A DNA stretch of 58,397 nt. Origin: Thiobacillus sp. 65-29. Its GTDB lineage: Bacteria > Pseudomonadota > Gammaproteobacteria > Burkholderiales > Thiobacillaceae. The position numbers and the translations under genes were made by a program. The DNA lies in assembly GCA_001899775.1 (NCBI GenBank), contig MKWN01000052.1, positions 1-58,397 of the forward strand. The letters run 5' to 3'. Positions 17,979 to 26,378 of this stretch are shown piece after piece. The notes below the pieces were generated by a model. It did no database searches. It was not told the DNA's origin and saw only the letters and a program-made list of their open reading frames with translations. How positions within the stretch are numbered: position 1 is the stretch's first letter; every line of letters starts with the position of its first letter.

Positions 17979-19034
17979 GAGACGGATTCAAGCCGGCTGG
18001 CCGAACAAATCAAGCAATGGGGGCGCGAGCTCGGCTTCGCCGCCGTGGGTATCGGCGACGGCGATCTCGCGGCGGCCGAAGCCGGCATGCTGGCGTGGCT
18101 GGAACGCGGCTTTCATGGCGAGATGGATTATATGGCGGCACACGGCTTCAAGCGCAGCCGTCCCGCCGAACTGGTGCCCGGCACGGTCCGCATCATCAGC
18201 GTGCGGCTCGACTATTTCCCGCCTGACGCCGCCAATCCGCACGCCGTGCTCGATGATCCCTCTGCCGCCTACGTCTCGCGCTACGCGCTGGGGCGCGACT
18301 ACCACAAGGTCCTGCGTGCCCGCCTGCAGACCCTGGCGGACCGGATCGGCGGCGCCGTCGGCGAGCACCATTACCGCGTTTTCAGCGACAGCGCACCGGT
18401 GCTCGAAGTCGCGCTCGCGACAAGGGCCGGCCTGGGCTGGCGCGGCAAGCACACCCTGCTCCTCAACCGCCAGCACGGCTCCTGGTTCTTCCTCGGCGAG
18501 ATCTACACCGACCTGCCGCTGCCGGTCGATGCTCCCGAAGCCAGCCATTGCGGCACCTGTCGCGCCTGTCTCGACGTGTGTCCCACACAGGCCATCGTCG
18601 CCCCATACGAGCTCGACGCGCGGCGCTGCATTTCCTACCTCACCATCGAGCTCAAGGGCAACATTCCCGTCGAATTGCGCCCGCTCATCGGCAACCGCAT
18701 CTACGGCTGTGACGACTGCCAGCTCGCGTGCCCGTGGAACCGCTTTGCGCAGACCACGGCGCTGCCGGATTTCGCGGTCAGGAACAGACTGGACAACACG
18801 CGTCTGGTGGAACTGTTCGCCTGGAACGAAACCGAATTCAGCGAGCGGCTGGCCGGCTCGCCGATCCGCCGCATCGGTCACGAGCGCTGGCTGCGCAACA
18901 TCGCCGTCGCGCTCGGCAACGCGCCGCCCTCCCCGGAAATCGGGGCCGCGCTCGCTGCACGTGCCGATCATCCCTCCGCGCTGGTGCGCGAACACGTGGC
19001 GTGGGCGCTGGAACGGCAACGAAACAGCCGCTGA
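17973..19034 (+). CDS. queG: epoxyqueuosine reductase
   Basis: QueG reduces epoxyqueuosine to queuosine in tRNA, using a cobalamin and two [4Fe-4S] clusters. The 353-residue protein has the conserved N-terminal half (ELGFAAVGIGD, YHKVLRARLQTLADRI, GWRGKHTLLLNRQHGSWFFL) and the ferredoxin-like cysteine sets CGTCRACLDVCPT and YGCDDCQLACPWN. A HEAT-like C-terminal tail follows (RADHPSALVREHVAWALE). The start ATG 17973 gives MHETDSSRLAEQIKQWGREL. The open frame extends much further upstream but only as antisense to tsaE. murI follows 58 bases later on the same strand. Confidence 0.93.
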   Translation: MHETDSSRLAEQIKQWGRELGFAAVGIGDGDLAAAEAGMLAWLERGFHGEMDYMAAHGFKRSRPAELVPGTVRIISVRLDYFPPDAANPHAVLDDPSAAYVSRYALGRDYHKVLRARLQTLADRIGGAVGEHHYRVFSDSAPVLEVALATRAGLGWRGKHTLLLNRQHGSWFFLGEIYTDLPLPVDAPEASHCGTCRACLDVCPTQAIVAPYELDARRCISYLTIELKGNIPVELRPLIGNRIYGCDDCQLACPWNRFAQTTALPDFAVRNRLDNTRLVELFAWNETEFSERLAGSPIRRIGHERWLRNIAVALGNAPPSPEIGAALAARADHPSALVREHVAWALERQRNSR

Positions 19035-19092
19035 CCCCCGGCCGGCCCTGCGGGTAGAATGAGCGGATTTTCCATCACCGCTTCCCACACCC

Positions 19093-19890
19093 ATGTCCGC
19101 CAACGCAAGTTCCCCAATCGGCGTGTTCGATTCCGGCATCGGCGGGTTGACGGTGGTACGCGCGCTGATGGAGCGCCTGCCCTTTGAAAACATCGTCTAT
19201 TTCGGCGACACCGCGCGCGTACCCTACGGCGTGAAGTCGGTCGAGACCATCGCCCACTTCACCACCCAGATCGCGCAGTTCCTGCTGGAAAAGGACGTCA
19301 AGCTGCTGGTCATCGCGTGCAACACCATGGCGGCGGTGGCGGCGCAGGTGGTGAAGGACCTGTCACCGGTACCGGTGCTCGACGTCATCGACGCCGGTGC
19401 GGTCGCGGCGCGGGGCGGCAAGCGCATCGGCGTCATCGGCACGCCCACCACCATCAACAGCAACGCCTACGCGCGCGCCATCCACGACCATGCCCCCGAT
19501 TCACGCATTCATTCGCAGGCCTGTGCGCTGTTCGTGCCGCTGGTCGAGGAAGGCTGGCTCGACCACGAGGTGACACGACTCACCGCGCAGGAATACATGA
19601 AGCCGCTGCTTGCCGAGCATATCGACACCCTGGTGCTCGGTTGCACGCATTATCCCTTGTTGAAGCCGCTGCTGCGCGAAGTCGTCGGCAAGGATGTCGC
19701 GCTCGTCGACTCCGCCGAAGCGATGGCCGAGCAGGTCGCGGCCGTGCTGACGGACAGGCATCTGGCCAACCCCGGTCCCGCAGCCCCGCGCTACGATTTC
19801 TATGTCACCGATGTGCCGCTCAGGTTCCAGACCATCGGCGAGCGCTTCCTCGGGCGCACCCTCAACAACGTGCATGTAGTCAAGTGGTAA
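19093..19890 (+). CDS. murI: glutamate racemase
   Basis: MurI converts L- to D-glutamate for peptidoglycan. The 265-residue protein shows IGVFDSGIGGLTVVRALMER, the first catalytic cysteine in VIACNTMAA, and the second in VLGCTHYPLLKPLL, with YFGDTARVPYG near the N-terminus. Length and motifs are typical. It follows queG and precedes an OmpA lipoprotein with an AT-rich 80-base gap that probably holds the latter's promoter. Confidence 0.95.
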   Translation: MSANASSPIGVFDSGIGGLTVVRALMERLPFENIVYFGDTARVPYGVKSVETIAHFTTQIAQFLLEKDVKLLVIACNTMAAVAAQVVKDLSPVPVLDVIDAGAVAARGGKRIGVIGTPTTINSNAYARAIHDHAPDSRIHSQACALFVPLVEEGWLDHEVTRLTAQEYMKPLLAEHIDTLVLGCTHYPLLKPLLREVVGKDVALVDSAEAMAEQVAAVLTDRHLANPGPAAPRYDFYVTDVPLRFQTIGERFLGRTLNNVHVVKW

Positions 19891-19970
19891 CCGCGCCACA
19901 CCGGACCGAACCCGCATGCCGTGTGTAGAATATAAAAATATTATTTTCAATTCGTGCCGGGAAGTCGTCC

Positions 19971-20603
19971 ATGCGTACACGTCTAGTCACCGCCGTCATC
20001 GCGAGCGTCACCCTTTTGGGTGGCTGCGCGACCAAGGATTACGTCAACGAGCAGATCTCCGGTGTCAACAAGCGTCTGGATGGGCAGCAGGCCGAAACCC
20101 AGGACCGCTTTAGCCAGACGACCAGCTTCTATCAGGGCCTGGAAAACCGCGTCAACAGCCAGCAGACCGCGCTGGACGGTACCTCGCGCACTGCGCAGGA
20201 AGCGCTCGCGCGTGCCGAATCTGCCGGCAAGCTGGCCGCCGGCAAGTTCCTCTATGAAGTCTCGCTGTCGAGCCAGGTCGCCAACTTCCGGTCCGACGCC
20301 AGCGACCTGTCGCCGGAAATGAAGAAGGCACTCGACGACTTCGCCGCCCAGATCAAGGCTGCCAACCGCAACGTGTTCATCGAGATCCAGGGCCACACTG
20401 ACAGCATCGGCACGCCGGAGGCCAACCTCAAGCTCGGCCAGGCCCGCGCCGAAGCGGTGCGCCGCTATCTGGCAATGAACAACGGCATCGCGCTACACCG
20501 TATGAACGTGATTTCCTACGGCGAGTCCGCCCCCGTCGCCGACAACCGCTATCGCCCCGGCCGCGCGGAGAACCGGCGCGTCACGCTCGTCGTGCTCGAG
20601 TAA
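19971..20603 (+). CDS. OmpA-family outer-membrane lipoprotein
   Basis: The protein has 210 residues. A lipoprotein signal with lipobox LLGGC is followed by a coiled-coil stretch (residues about 25-85, rich in Q, N and A). The C-terminal OmpA/MotB peptidoglycan-binding domain has IEIQGHTDSIGTPEANLKLGQ and PGRAENRRVTLVVLE. It should tether the outer membrane to peptidoglycan. The preceding AT-rich stretch (GAATATAAAAATATTATTTTC, about 19927-19947) is a likely promoter. Its 3' end overlaps the convergent mnmC gene by 23 bases. Confidence 0.85.
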   Translation: MRTRLVTAVIASVTLLGGCATKDYVNEQISGVNKRLDGQQAETQDRFSQTTSFYQGLENRVNSQQTALDGTSRTAQEALARAESAGKLAAGKFLYEVSLSSQVANFRSDASDLSPEMKKALDDFAAQIKAANRNVFIEIQGHTDSIGTPEANLKLGQARAEAVRRYLAMNNGIALHRMNVISYGESAPVADNRYRPGRAENRRVTLVVLE

Positions 20604-22407
20604 ACCGCCCGGGATCGAGTGCCGCCATCAGGTCTTTTTCCAGCGGCAACGGCGCACCCGTCATGGCATCGGCGAGCGCCTCACCCAGCAGGCCCGCCCA
20701 CACCACGCCGCGCGACGCGTAAGCCGCCGCCACGTACAGCCCAGGCGCACCGTCCACCGCGCCCAGCAGTGGCAGACGGTCCGGCACGGTGGCACGCAGC
20801 GCCGCGCGGCCATTCACCCGGGCGATGGAGATTTGCGCCGTCGCCCCCGGCAGCATTGCCTCGAGTCGCGCGAGATTGGCCTGATCGCTCGCGGCGCGCG
20901 GTGCAAGCTCCAGATCGTCGTGCTCGTAGGTCGCCCCGACCAGGGGCTGCCCAATACCCGGCGCGAAATAGCCCTCGCGTGCAATGACCCGCTGCACACC
21001 CGGCAGGCTGCCCGGCGGCAAGCGTGTGATCTGACCGCGCACGGGATGCAGCGGCCACGCCGCGCCCGGCGCGAGCCGGCCGGCATCGTGCGCGTTCGCC
21101 AGCACCACCGCATCGACCGTATCGAGAACTGCGCCATGCGCGTCGAACAAGCGCCAGCCGTCGGAACCCACTTCCAGCCGGGCCACTTCGCAGCCCGTTC
21201 GCAGCGTAATCCCGGCATGCTCGAGCCACGCCCGGCACAGATCGCCGGGAACGACCCAACCCGCCTGCGCATAGAACACGCCCGGCGCCTCGACCGGCCA
21301 GTTCGCCAGCCTGCGCGCCTCGTCCACCTCGACCCAGCGCGCATACCCGCCCGGCGCTGTCATCACTGCAAGCGCCTGTCGCTGACGCTCGGTGGCAGCC
21401 GCATCGCGCGCCAGGTGCAGCACGCCGCAGCGCGCCCATTCCAGCCGCTCGCCGAGTTCGGGCCAGTGGCGCAGATCGTGCAGGAAGGCGGCGCGCGTCA
21501 GTCGGGTCGCCGCCGTGTCATCACGCGACAGCACCGGACGAAACACCGCGACCGGATTGCCCGACGCCGCCGTCGCCGGCGCCAGTGCGCGCTCCAGTAC
21601 GCTCACCGAAACGCCACGCTGCGCCAGGGCGTGCGCGACCGCGCTGCCGGCCACGCCGGCGCCGACCACTGCGACACGCTGCGGCACCCTGCTTTCCTGT
21701 ACGCGGCGACCCGAATGGGCAGCACGCAGGCAGTGGCGCTTGCGCCCATAGCCCGCACGCTTCTCGCACACGAAGCCCGCGCGCGACAGCGCGGCGCGCA
21801 CCGGTGCCGCCACGCTGTAGGTGGCGGCGAGCGCACCCGGACGCGCCAGCCGCGCCAGCGTCTCGATAAGGCCAGGCCGCCACAGTTCGGGATTGCGATC
21901 CGGCGCAAAACCATCGAGATAGAAGGCATCCACGCCCGCCTCGACCTGCGGCAGACAAACCCCTGCGTCCCCCAGCATGAGGGTCAGTTGCACGCGCCCT
22001 CCATCGAGTACGATGCGATGGAATCCCGCCAGGGGAGACGGCCATTTCTCCAGCAGTTCGGCGGAAAGCGCGGCGAACTCTGGCCATCGCGCGTGCAGGT
22101 GCGCAAGATCCTCGCGCCCGAACGGGTGTTTCTCGACCGACAGGAAATGCAGGCGCGCGGGACGCCGCGGATCAGCACGCCACGCCGCCCAGGTGGCGAG
22201 AAAATTCATGCCCGTACCGAATCCCGTTTCGAGAATGACGAAATCCGTGCGCCCGGCCCAGCGTTCCGGCAGACCGCATCCGCCCAGAAAGACATGGCGT
22301 GCCTGTCCCATGCCGCCGTCGGCGGAATGGTAGACATCCCCGTAGGCGGCCGAAAAGGGCACGCCATCGAGAAATTCCAGCACGGCGGGAACGACCGGAC
22401 CCATCAT
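20581..22407 (-). CDS. mnmC: bifunctional tRNA mnm5s2U biosynthesis protein MnmC
   Basis: MnmC completes 5-methylaminomethyl-2-thiouridine at the wobble position of several tRNAs. In this 608-residue protein the N-terminal third is the SAM methyltransferase domain (FVILETGFGTGMNFLATW, DAFYLDGFAPDRNPELW). The rest is the FAD oxidoreductase domain starting at VAVVGAGVAGSAVAHALAQR, with the C-terminal FAD segment LYVAAAYASRGVVWAGLLGE. Domain order and length match E. coli MnmC. ATG 22407 or 22404 can be the start. The gene converges on the OmpA lipoprotein and follows a small unknown gene on the same strand. Confidence 0.93.
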   Translation of the reverse strand: MMGPVVPAVLEFLDGVPFSAAYGDVYHSADGGMGQARHVFLGGCGLPERWAGRTDFVILETGFGTGMNFLATWAAWRADPRRPARLHFLSVEKHPFGREDLAHLHARWPEFAALSAELLEKWPSPLAGFHRIVLDGGRVQLTLMLGDAGVCLPQVEAGVDAFYLDGFAPDRNPELWRPGLIETLARLARPGALAATYSVAAPVRAALSRAGFVCEKRAGYGRKRHCLRAAHSGRRVQESRVPQRVAVVGAGVAGSAVAHALAQRGVSVSVLERALAPATAASGNPVAVFRPVLSRDDTAATRLTRAAFLHDLRHWPELGERLEWARCGVLHLARDAAATERQRQALAVMTAPGGYARWVEVDEARRLANWPVEAPGVFYAQAGWVVPGDLCRAWLEHAGITLRTGCEVARLEVGSDGWRLFDAHGAVLDTVDAVVLANAHDAGRLAPGAAWPLHPVRGQITRLPPGSLPGVQRVIAREGYFAPGIGQPLVGATYEHDDLELAPRAASDQANLARLEAMLPGATAQISIARVNGRAALRATVPDRLPLLGAVDGAPGLYVAAAYASRGVVWAGLLGEALADAMTGAPLPLEKDLMAALDPGRFTRARRA

Positions 22408-22425
22408 GCCTGGGTTCGGCGAACC

Positions 22426-22734
22426 TTACTTTTCGAAGCCTTCGCGATGCGTCGCGTTGATGATGCGCAACAGGTCGCGGAACGGAATGTCGCGCTCGTG
22501 CTTCTGGAACAGCGGCATGAAGGCAAGATCCTCACCCTGCCCCACGCCCGCGTAACGCCCCGTCGCCATCGACTCGTGCAGGTCGCGCAGCATCGTGTCG
22601 AGGCTGTCGAGATAAGGCATGTAGGTCGCGGCCTCGTCGTCATCGTGCTCGAGGCAGGCGCGCAGTTCATCGACCTCGTAGACGGCCTCGTGCACCAGAT
22701 CGATCAGTTCTTCGAGAGTGTGGGCTTTTTTCAT
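22426..22734 (-). CDS. conserved hypothetical acidic protein
   Basis: This 102-residue soluble acidic protein (KKAHTLEELIDLVHEAVYEV, LDTMLRDLHESMATGRYAG, FRDLLRIINATHREGFEK) has predicted helices throughout and no cysteines beyond one near the N-terminus. I do not recognise a family. It lies 18 bases upstream of mnmC on the same strand and may be cotranscribed. The ribosome site is weak. Coding is supported by the clean open frame with typical third-position GC. Confidence 0.65.
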   Translation of the reverse strand: MKKAHTLEELIDLVHEAVYEVDELRACLEHDDDEAATYMPYLDSLDTMLRDLHESMATGRYAGVGQGEDLAFMPLFQKHERDIPFRDLLRIINATHREGFEK

Positions 22735-22947
22735 GATGAAAGCTCAATGCATACGAAACCATAAGGATAGCGCCGGACGCGGCATCTGCGATAGCCACTG
22801 CCATGGCATGCGGCGCCACCGGGCGCATTGGAAAAGGTAAAAAACTCTGCGAATCCGAAAAAACCGGTCTACCGCTTCTATACTGTCGCAACTTGCCGGC
22901 CGCCGGCAGTCTCGATACCCAATCCTATCCACACTGGGAGTCACATC

Positions 22948-23898
22948 ATGCAAGGCAAACTCTATACCCGTCACGTCCTCACTATTGCACTCGTGACCGC
23001 CTGGTCCGCGACGGCGCAGGCCGCCGACGCCCCGTATTACAATCCCGCCAACGCGGCCAGCCCGAGCGGCTATACGACCGATTACCAGTTGTACAAGACG
23101 ATCGGCTGCCCCGGCCGCGGCCTTCTGGACGCACCGTGCAAGGAGCCGATCGCTGCCAAACCGGAAGCCAAGCCGGCCGCCAAGCCGGCCGCGGTCGGCG
23201 ATGCCGACAAGGATGGCGTCCCCGACGACAAGGACCGTTGCCCGGACACCCCGGCTGGCGCCAAGGTTGACGCCAACGGCTGCGAACTCGACAGCGACGG
23301 TGACGGCGTGGTCGATCGCCTCGACAAGTGTCCGGGCACCCCCGCCGGCGCCAGGGTCGATGCCAAGGGCTGCGAACTCGATAGCGATGGCGACGGCGTG
23401 GTCGACCGCCTCGACAAGTGCCCCGACACGCCTGCGGGCCGCAAGGTGAATGCCCAGGGCTGCGAGCTCGACAGTGACGGCGACGGTGTGGTCGATGCGC
23501 TCGACCAGTGTCCCGACACACCTGCCGGCGACAAGGTCGACAACAAGGGCTGCACCCTGCCCAGCACCATCGTCCTGAAGGGTGTCAATTTCGACAACGA
23601 CTCCGCCGTACTGAAGGCCGAAGCCCGCGCGATTCTCGACGACAGCGCAAAAACGCTGAAGCGTTATCCCGGCGTCAAAGCGGAAGTCGCCGGCCATACC
23701 GACGCCCGTGCGTCCGACAGCCACAACCAGGCCCTGTCGCAGCGCCGCGCGCAGGCGGTGGTCGATTATCTGATCGCTGCCGGGGTTCCCGCCGACGCGC
23801 TGAGCGCCAAGGGTTATGGCGAAGCTGAACCCGTGGCCGACAACGCCACGGCAGAGGGCCGCGCGCAGAACCGTCGCGTCGAACTGCGCATCCGCTGA
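22948..23898 (+). CDS. OmpA-family protein with thrombospondin type 3 calcium repeats
   Basis: The protein has 316 residues. A signal peptide ends at ATAQA. A short cysteine-containing segment and a KPEAKPAAKPAA hinge follow. Four thrombospondin type 3-like repeats come next, each with D-x-D-x-D-G and a CP-x-TPAG unit (for example DSDGDGVVDRLDKCPGTPAG), at about 30-residue spacing. The C-terminal OmpA domain binds peptidoglycan (AEVAGHTDARASDSHNQALS, RAQNRRVELRIR). The Asp-rich repeats should bind Ca2+. ATG 22948 is the first in-frame start giving a signal peptide; the open frame starts earlier. The repeats are near-identical at DNA level and are prone to copy-number change. Confidence 0.88.
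   Translation: MQGKLYTRHVLTIALVTAWSATAQAADAPYYNPANAASPSGYTTDYQLYKTIGCPGRGLLDAPCKEPIAAKPEAKPAAKPAAVGDADKDGVPDDKDRCPDTPAGAKVDANGCELDSDGDGVVDRLDKCPGTPAGARVDAKGCELDSDGDGVVDRLDKCPDTPAGRKVNAQGCELDSDGDGVVDALDQCPDTPAGDKVDNKGCTLPSTIVLKGVNFDNDSAVLKAEARAILDDSAKTLKRYPGVKAEVAGHTDARASDSHNQALSQRRAQAVVDYLIAAGVPADALSAKGYGEAEPVADNATAEGRAQNRRVELRIR
23238..23553 (+). repeat. 90-base tandem repeats encoding calcium-binding units
   Basis: Nearly identical 90-base units encode the type 3 repeats of the OmpA-family protein. The recurring block CELDSDGDGVVD appears three times, preceded by a more divergent first copy. Confidence 0.75.
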
Positions 23899-23967
23899 GG
23901 TCGCGCCCGGAACATCGGGGCCCGTCGTTCAAGCGCGAGCCGGAACCCGGTGGAGTCAAGCATCCGG

Positions 23968-23987
23968 GCCCCGGCTCTTGCCGGGGC
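23968..23987. terminator. GC-rich hairpin downstream of the OmpA-family gene
   Basis: GCCCCGG and CCGGGGC make a 7-pair stem around a CTCTTG loop, about 70 bases after the stop. No U-run follows, so termination strength is uncertain. With the next hairpin it resembles dispersed intergenic repeats. Confidence 0.45.
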
Positions 23988-24027
23988 GGCGACTTCCGCA
24001 GCGTTTTCTCAGGGACGCATCCATTCA

Positions 24028-24059
24028 ACCATCACGCCGGCGAAAGCCGGCGTGATGGT
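24028..24059. terminator. 14-pair perfect hairpin with GAAA tetraloop
   Basis: Perfect complementary arms of 14 bases (ACCATCACGCCGGC and its complement) enclose GAAA, between two convergent genes. It resembles the CCGGCGAAAGCCGG intergenic repeats scattered in many beta- and gammaproteobacterial genomes. It probably blocks read-through from both sides. Confidence 0.65.
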
Positions 24060-24088
24060 ATCTTTCCTTCGACCGTGGCGGACCCCCT

Positions 24089-24715
24089 CTACCACAGCGC
24101 CTGCACGCGACCATCCGCCACGCGCGTCTCGAACACCTCGAGCGGGTGCTTGCCCTTCCCGATGCAGGCACCGCTGGTGATATCGAATTTCCAGCCATGG
24201 CGCGGACAGGTTAGCGTGCAGCCGTCCAACGCCTCGGCCGGCATGTCGGCACGCTGATGCGGACAGTGCGAGTCGTACACCCGGTACGCATCACCCTCAC
24301 GATAGATGAACACGCTGCGCGTGCCGCAGTCCACCCGCTTCGCTTCACCGTCGGCGATGTCGGAAACTGCCATGACGTCGCGCCATTGCGGCAGGCCGTT
24401 GATGAGTTCGGGCTTGAATTCCGGCAAATCCATTTCCAGCAGGATTTCCGCGGCCCACACGATTTTTGCCAGACCCAGCGCCGGGAACGCCATCAACAGC
24501 GCGTCGATGATTTCCATCGGCGTGCAGCCCTCGCGCAATGCGCGCAGCAGATATTGCTTGAAGCCACCCTCGGTCTGCACATAGACCTTGGTGATGACGG
24601 AAATCAGGTTCCGCGTCTTGGGGTCGAGATGCTTGCCGGTGTCCTTGAGGAACTTGAAGTAGTGACCCAGGGCGTCGCCACGTACTGCAACCAGATAATC
24701 GAGCGCATCGCTCAT
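24089..24715 (-). CDS. carboxymuconolactone-decarboxylase-like domain fused to a Rieske domain
   Basis: The protein has 208 residues in two parts. Residues 1 to about 95 resemble the helical CMD/AhpD family (LDPKTRNLISVITKVYVQTE, LREGCTPMEIIDALLMAFPA), but the AhpD CxxC is absent and the usual CMD histidine position is not obvious. Residues about 108-208 form a Rieske [2Fe-2S] domain with CPHQRADM and CPRHGWKFD supplying Cys-x-His and Cys-x2-His. It has no signal peptide, so it should be cytoplasmic. It lies near the qmoAB-hdrCB operon but on a separate transcript. Electron transfer between a Rieske centre and an unknown reaction is the most that can be said. Confidence 0.75.
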   Translation of the reverse strand: MSDALDYLVAVRGDALGHYFKFLKDTGKHLDPKTRNLISVITKVYVQTEGGFKQYLLRALREGCTPMEIIDALLMAFPALGLAKIVWAAEILLEMDLPEFKPELINGLPQWRDVMAVSDIADGEAKRVDCGTRSVFIYREGDAYRVYDSHCPHQRADMPAEALDGCTLTCPRHGWKFDITSGACIGKGKHPLEVFETRVADGRVQALW

Positions 24716-24818
24716 TGAATGCTCCTGCCTTGACCGCGAATAAACATTGGAATCGGCAGCATAACAAAAACGCTGCCCAGCGCGCCGGTCCTGTTCGCCG
24801 CGATGCGCGCCTGCGGGG

Positions 24819-24850
24819 GTTTCACGCTGACGCTACGCGAGTTTCACGCT
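24819..24850. repeat. 10-base direct repeat GTTTCACGCT, two copies 22 bases apart
   Basis: Copies at 24819-24828 and 24841-24850 lie about two helical turns apart, upstream of the CZB gene and next to an AT-rich patch (about 24850-24885) likely to hold its promoter. This may be a regulator site. Confidence 0.4.
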
Positions 24851-24909
24851 AAATTTCCTGTTTACATTGTCGTTATATTTCCGGAATCTCGCGTTCGAAG
24901 GGAGGCTGG

Positions 24910-25341
24910 ATGGACATCAGGGGTGACGTCGAGCACGCAATTTTTTCACACGGGCAATGGAAAGCGCGCTTCCGGGATTTTCTGAATGGCAAGGCCGGAC
25001 TCGATCTTTCCATGGTCGGCGAGACCCACGACTGCGTACTCGGCCAATGGCTGGACGACGGCGGGCGACGTATGCTGTCTGCCGCCGATCATGCCGAGGC
25101 ATGCCGGCTGCACGCACGCTTTCACCATGTAGCAGGCGAGATCGTGCATAACATCAAGCAGAAGGATTACCAGGCCGCACGGGCCGCGATCGCACCGGCG
25201 GGTAGTTTCGACCAGGCGAGCCACGCGCTCGCAGCCTTCCTTCACAAGGTCGTTCAGCGCACGGTCCCGCGCGGGGCAGACAAGGCCTCAGCCGCTGCCG
25301 ACCGGCCAGGTGAAGCGCCCGCTTCACCACCCACCGCCTGA
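24910..25341 (+). CDS. stand-alone CZB (chemoreceptor zinc-binding) domain protein
   Basis: The protein has 143 residues. The CZB signature is visible: AIFSHGQWKARFRDFLNG supplies the first His, DCVLGQWLDDGG the Cys, and ACRLHARFHHVAGEIVHN the remaining histidines. CZB domains bind zinc tightly and usually sit on chemoreceptors or diguanylate cyclases; here nothing else is attached except a disordered tail (residues about 115-143). AGGGAGGC precedes the ATG. It may act as a diffusible zinc or redox sensor, possibly for one of the GGDEF proteins, but that is inference. Confidence 0.75.
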   Translation: MDIRGDVEHAIFSHGQWKARFRDFLNGKAGLDLSMVGETHDCVLGQWLDDGGRRMLSAADHAEACRLHARFHHVAGEIVHNIKQKDYQAARAAIAPAGSFDQASHALAAFLHKVVQRTVPRGADKASAAADRPGEAPASPPTA

Positions 25342-25390
25342 CTTCGCCGACGACGCGGCGCAACCTGGGAGTTCGTCGCCAGACGCCCAC

Positions 25391-25419
25391 GAAAACGGGG
25401 GCACATGGCCCCCGTTTTC
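25391..25419. terminator. bidirectional intrinsic terminator
   Basis: GAAAACGGGGGC and GCCCCCGTTTTC pair around a short loop, giving a GC stem with A and T tracts on the two sides. It separates the CZB gene (plus) from hdrB (minus) and can serve both. Confidence 0.8.
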
Positions 25420-25436
25420 GTCTCCCCTGTCACCGC

Positions 25437-26348
25437 TCAGCGCTTCACGGGTTTGGCGGCGATCTCCTCCAGTTTGCGTGCCTTGATCACCTGGCCGTTG
25501 AGCGCGGCGTCCTTCGCGCTGCCACCATAGGCGACGACCATCAACTGGCTGTAGTACAGCACCGGGATGTTGAACTTGGTGCCGTAACGCTGGTTGATCT
25601 GGCCCTGGTAGATCTCGACGTTGGCCTGGCACAGCGGGCAAGGCGTGACGATCATCTCGGCGCCGTGGTCATAGGCGGATTCGATGATGTCCTTGATCTG
25701 CGCCTGTGCCTTCTCCGGTTCGGAGAACGCCAGCGCGCCGCCGCAGCAGGTCACCTTCATGTCGTATTCGGGAATCGCCTCGGCACCCACCATGTCGACG
25801 AGCTTGTCGAGATACATCGGGTTCTCGAACGACTCGCCGGCGACACCGAACGGACGGTTGGTCTGGCAGCCGACGTAACCGGCGATCTTCACGCCTTCGA
25901 GCGGGCGCACGACGTGCTTGGCCATCTCGTCGAAGCCGAGATCCTCGATCAGCACCTCGACCATGTGGCGGATTTCCGGCATTTCGTTGATCTGTAAACC
26001 GGCTTCCTTGAGCGCTTCGCGGGTGTCCGCCATGAGCGTGTCGGAATGGGTCAGGCGCTCGCGCGTCTCGCGTGCACCCAGCCAGCAGGCGGCGCAGGTG
26101 GCGACCATTTCCTGACCCGGAAGGTGCTGCTCGGACAGCGCGAAGTTGCGCGCGTTCATGACGTGGCGCGGCAGTTCTCCCGCCTCGGCGTAGCCGATGG
26201 AAGCGCCGCAGCAGTTCCAGTCGGGAATCTCGGTGAGCTTGACGTCGAGCGTCTTGCACATCGACTCGACCGAGGTCAGGTAGTTGGATGCGGACGCGCC
26301 TTTCTGCGACGAGCATCCGGGGTAAAACGCGTATTCTCTCTTGGCCAT
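25437..26348 (-). CDS. hdrB: heterodisulfide reductase subunit B-like protein (Qmo-associated)
   Basis: The protein has 303 residues and two CCG domains: C12, CCG at 46-48 and CAAC at 85-88; then YVGC, TCCGGALAF and TPCPLCQANV. In methanogen HdrB such motifs hold non-cubane [4Fe-4S] clusters that reduce a disulfide. Here the gene is the last of qmoA-qmoB-hdrC-hdrB. Where the membrane subunit QmoC would be expected, soluble HdrC and HdrB stand instead, as described for Gram-positive sulfate reducers. The physiological electron acceptor is therefore open. It starts 30 bases after hdrC. Confidence 0.88.
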   Translation of the reverse strand: MAKREYAFYPGCSSQKGASASNYLTSVESMCKTLDVKLTEIPDWNCCGASIGYAEAGELPRHVMNARNFALSEQHLPGQEMVATCAACWLGARETRERLTHSDTLMADTREALKEAGLQINEMPEIRHMVEVLIEDLGFDEMAKHVVRPLEGVKIAGYVGCQTNRPFGVAGESFENPMYLDKLVDMVGAEAIPEYDMKVTCCGGALAFSEPEKAQAQIKDIIESAYDHGAEMIVTPCPLCQANVEIYQGQINQRYGTKFNIPVLYYSQLMVVAYGGSAKDAALNGQVIKARKLEEIAAKPVKR

Positions 26349-26378
26349 CTCTATGTTTCTCCTCAGCCTGCCACAGGC

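Noticed and set aside
23238-23553. Tandem repeats as a possible CRISPR array
   Set aside because: The units are contiguous, in frame, and encode calcium-binding protein repeats; there are no spacers.
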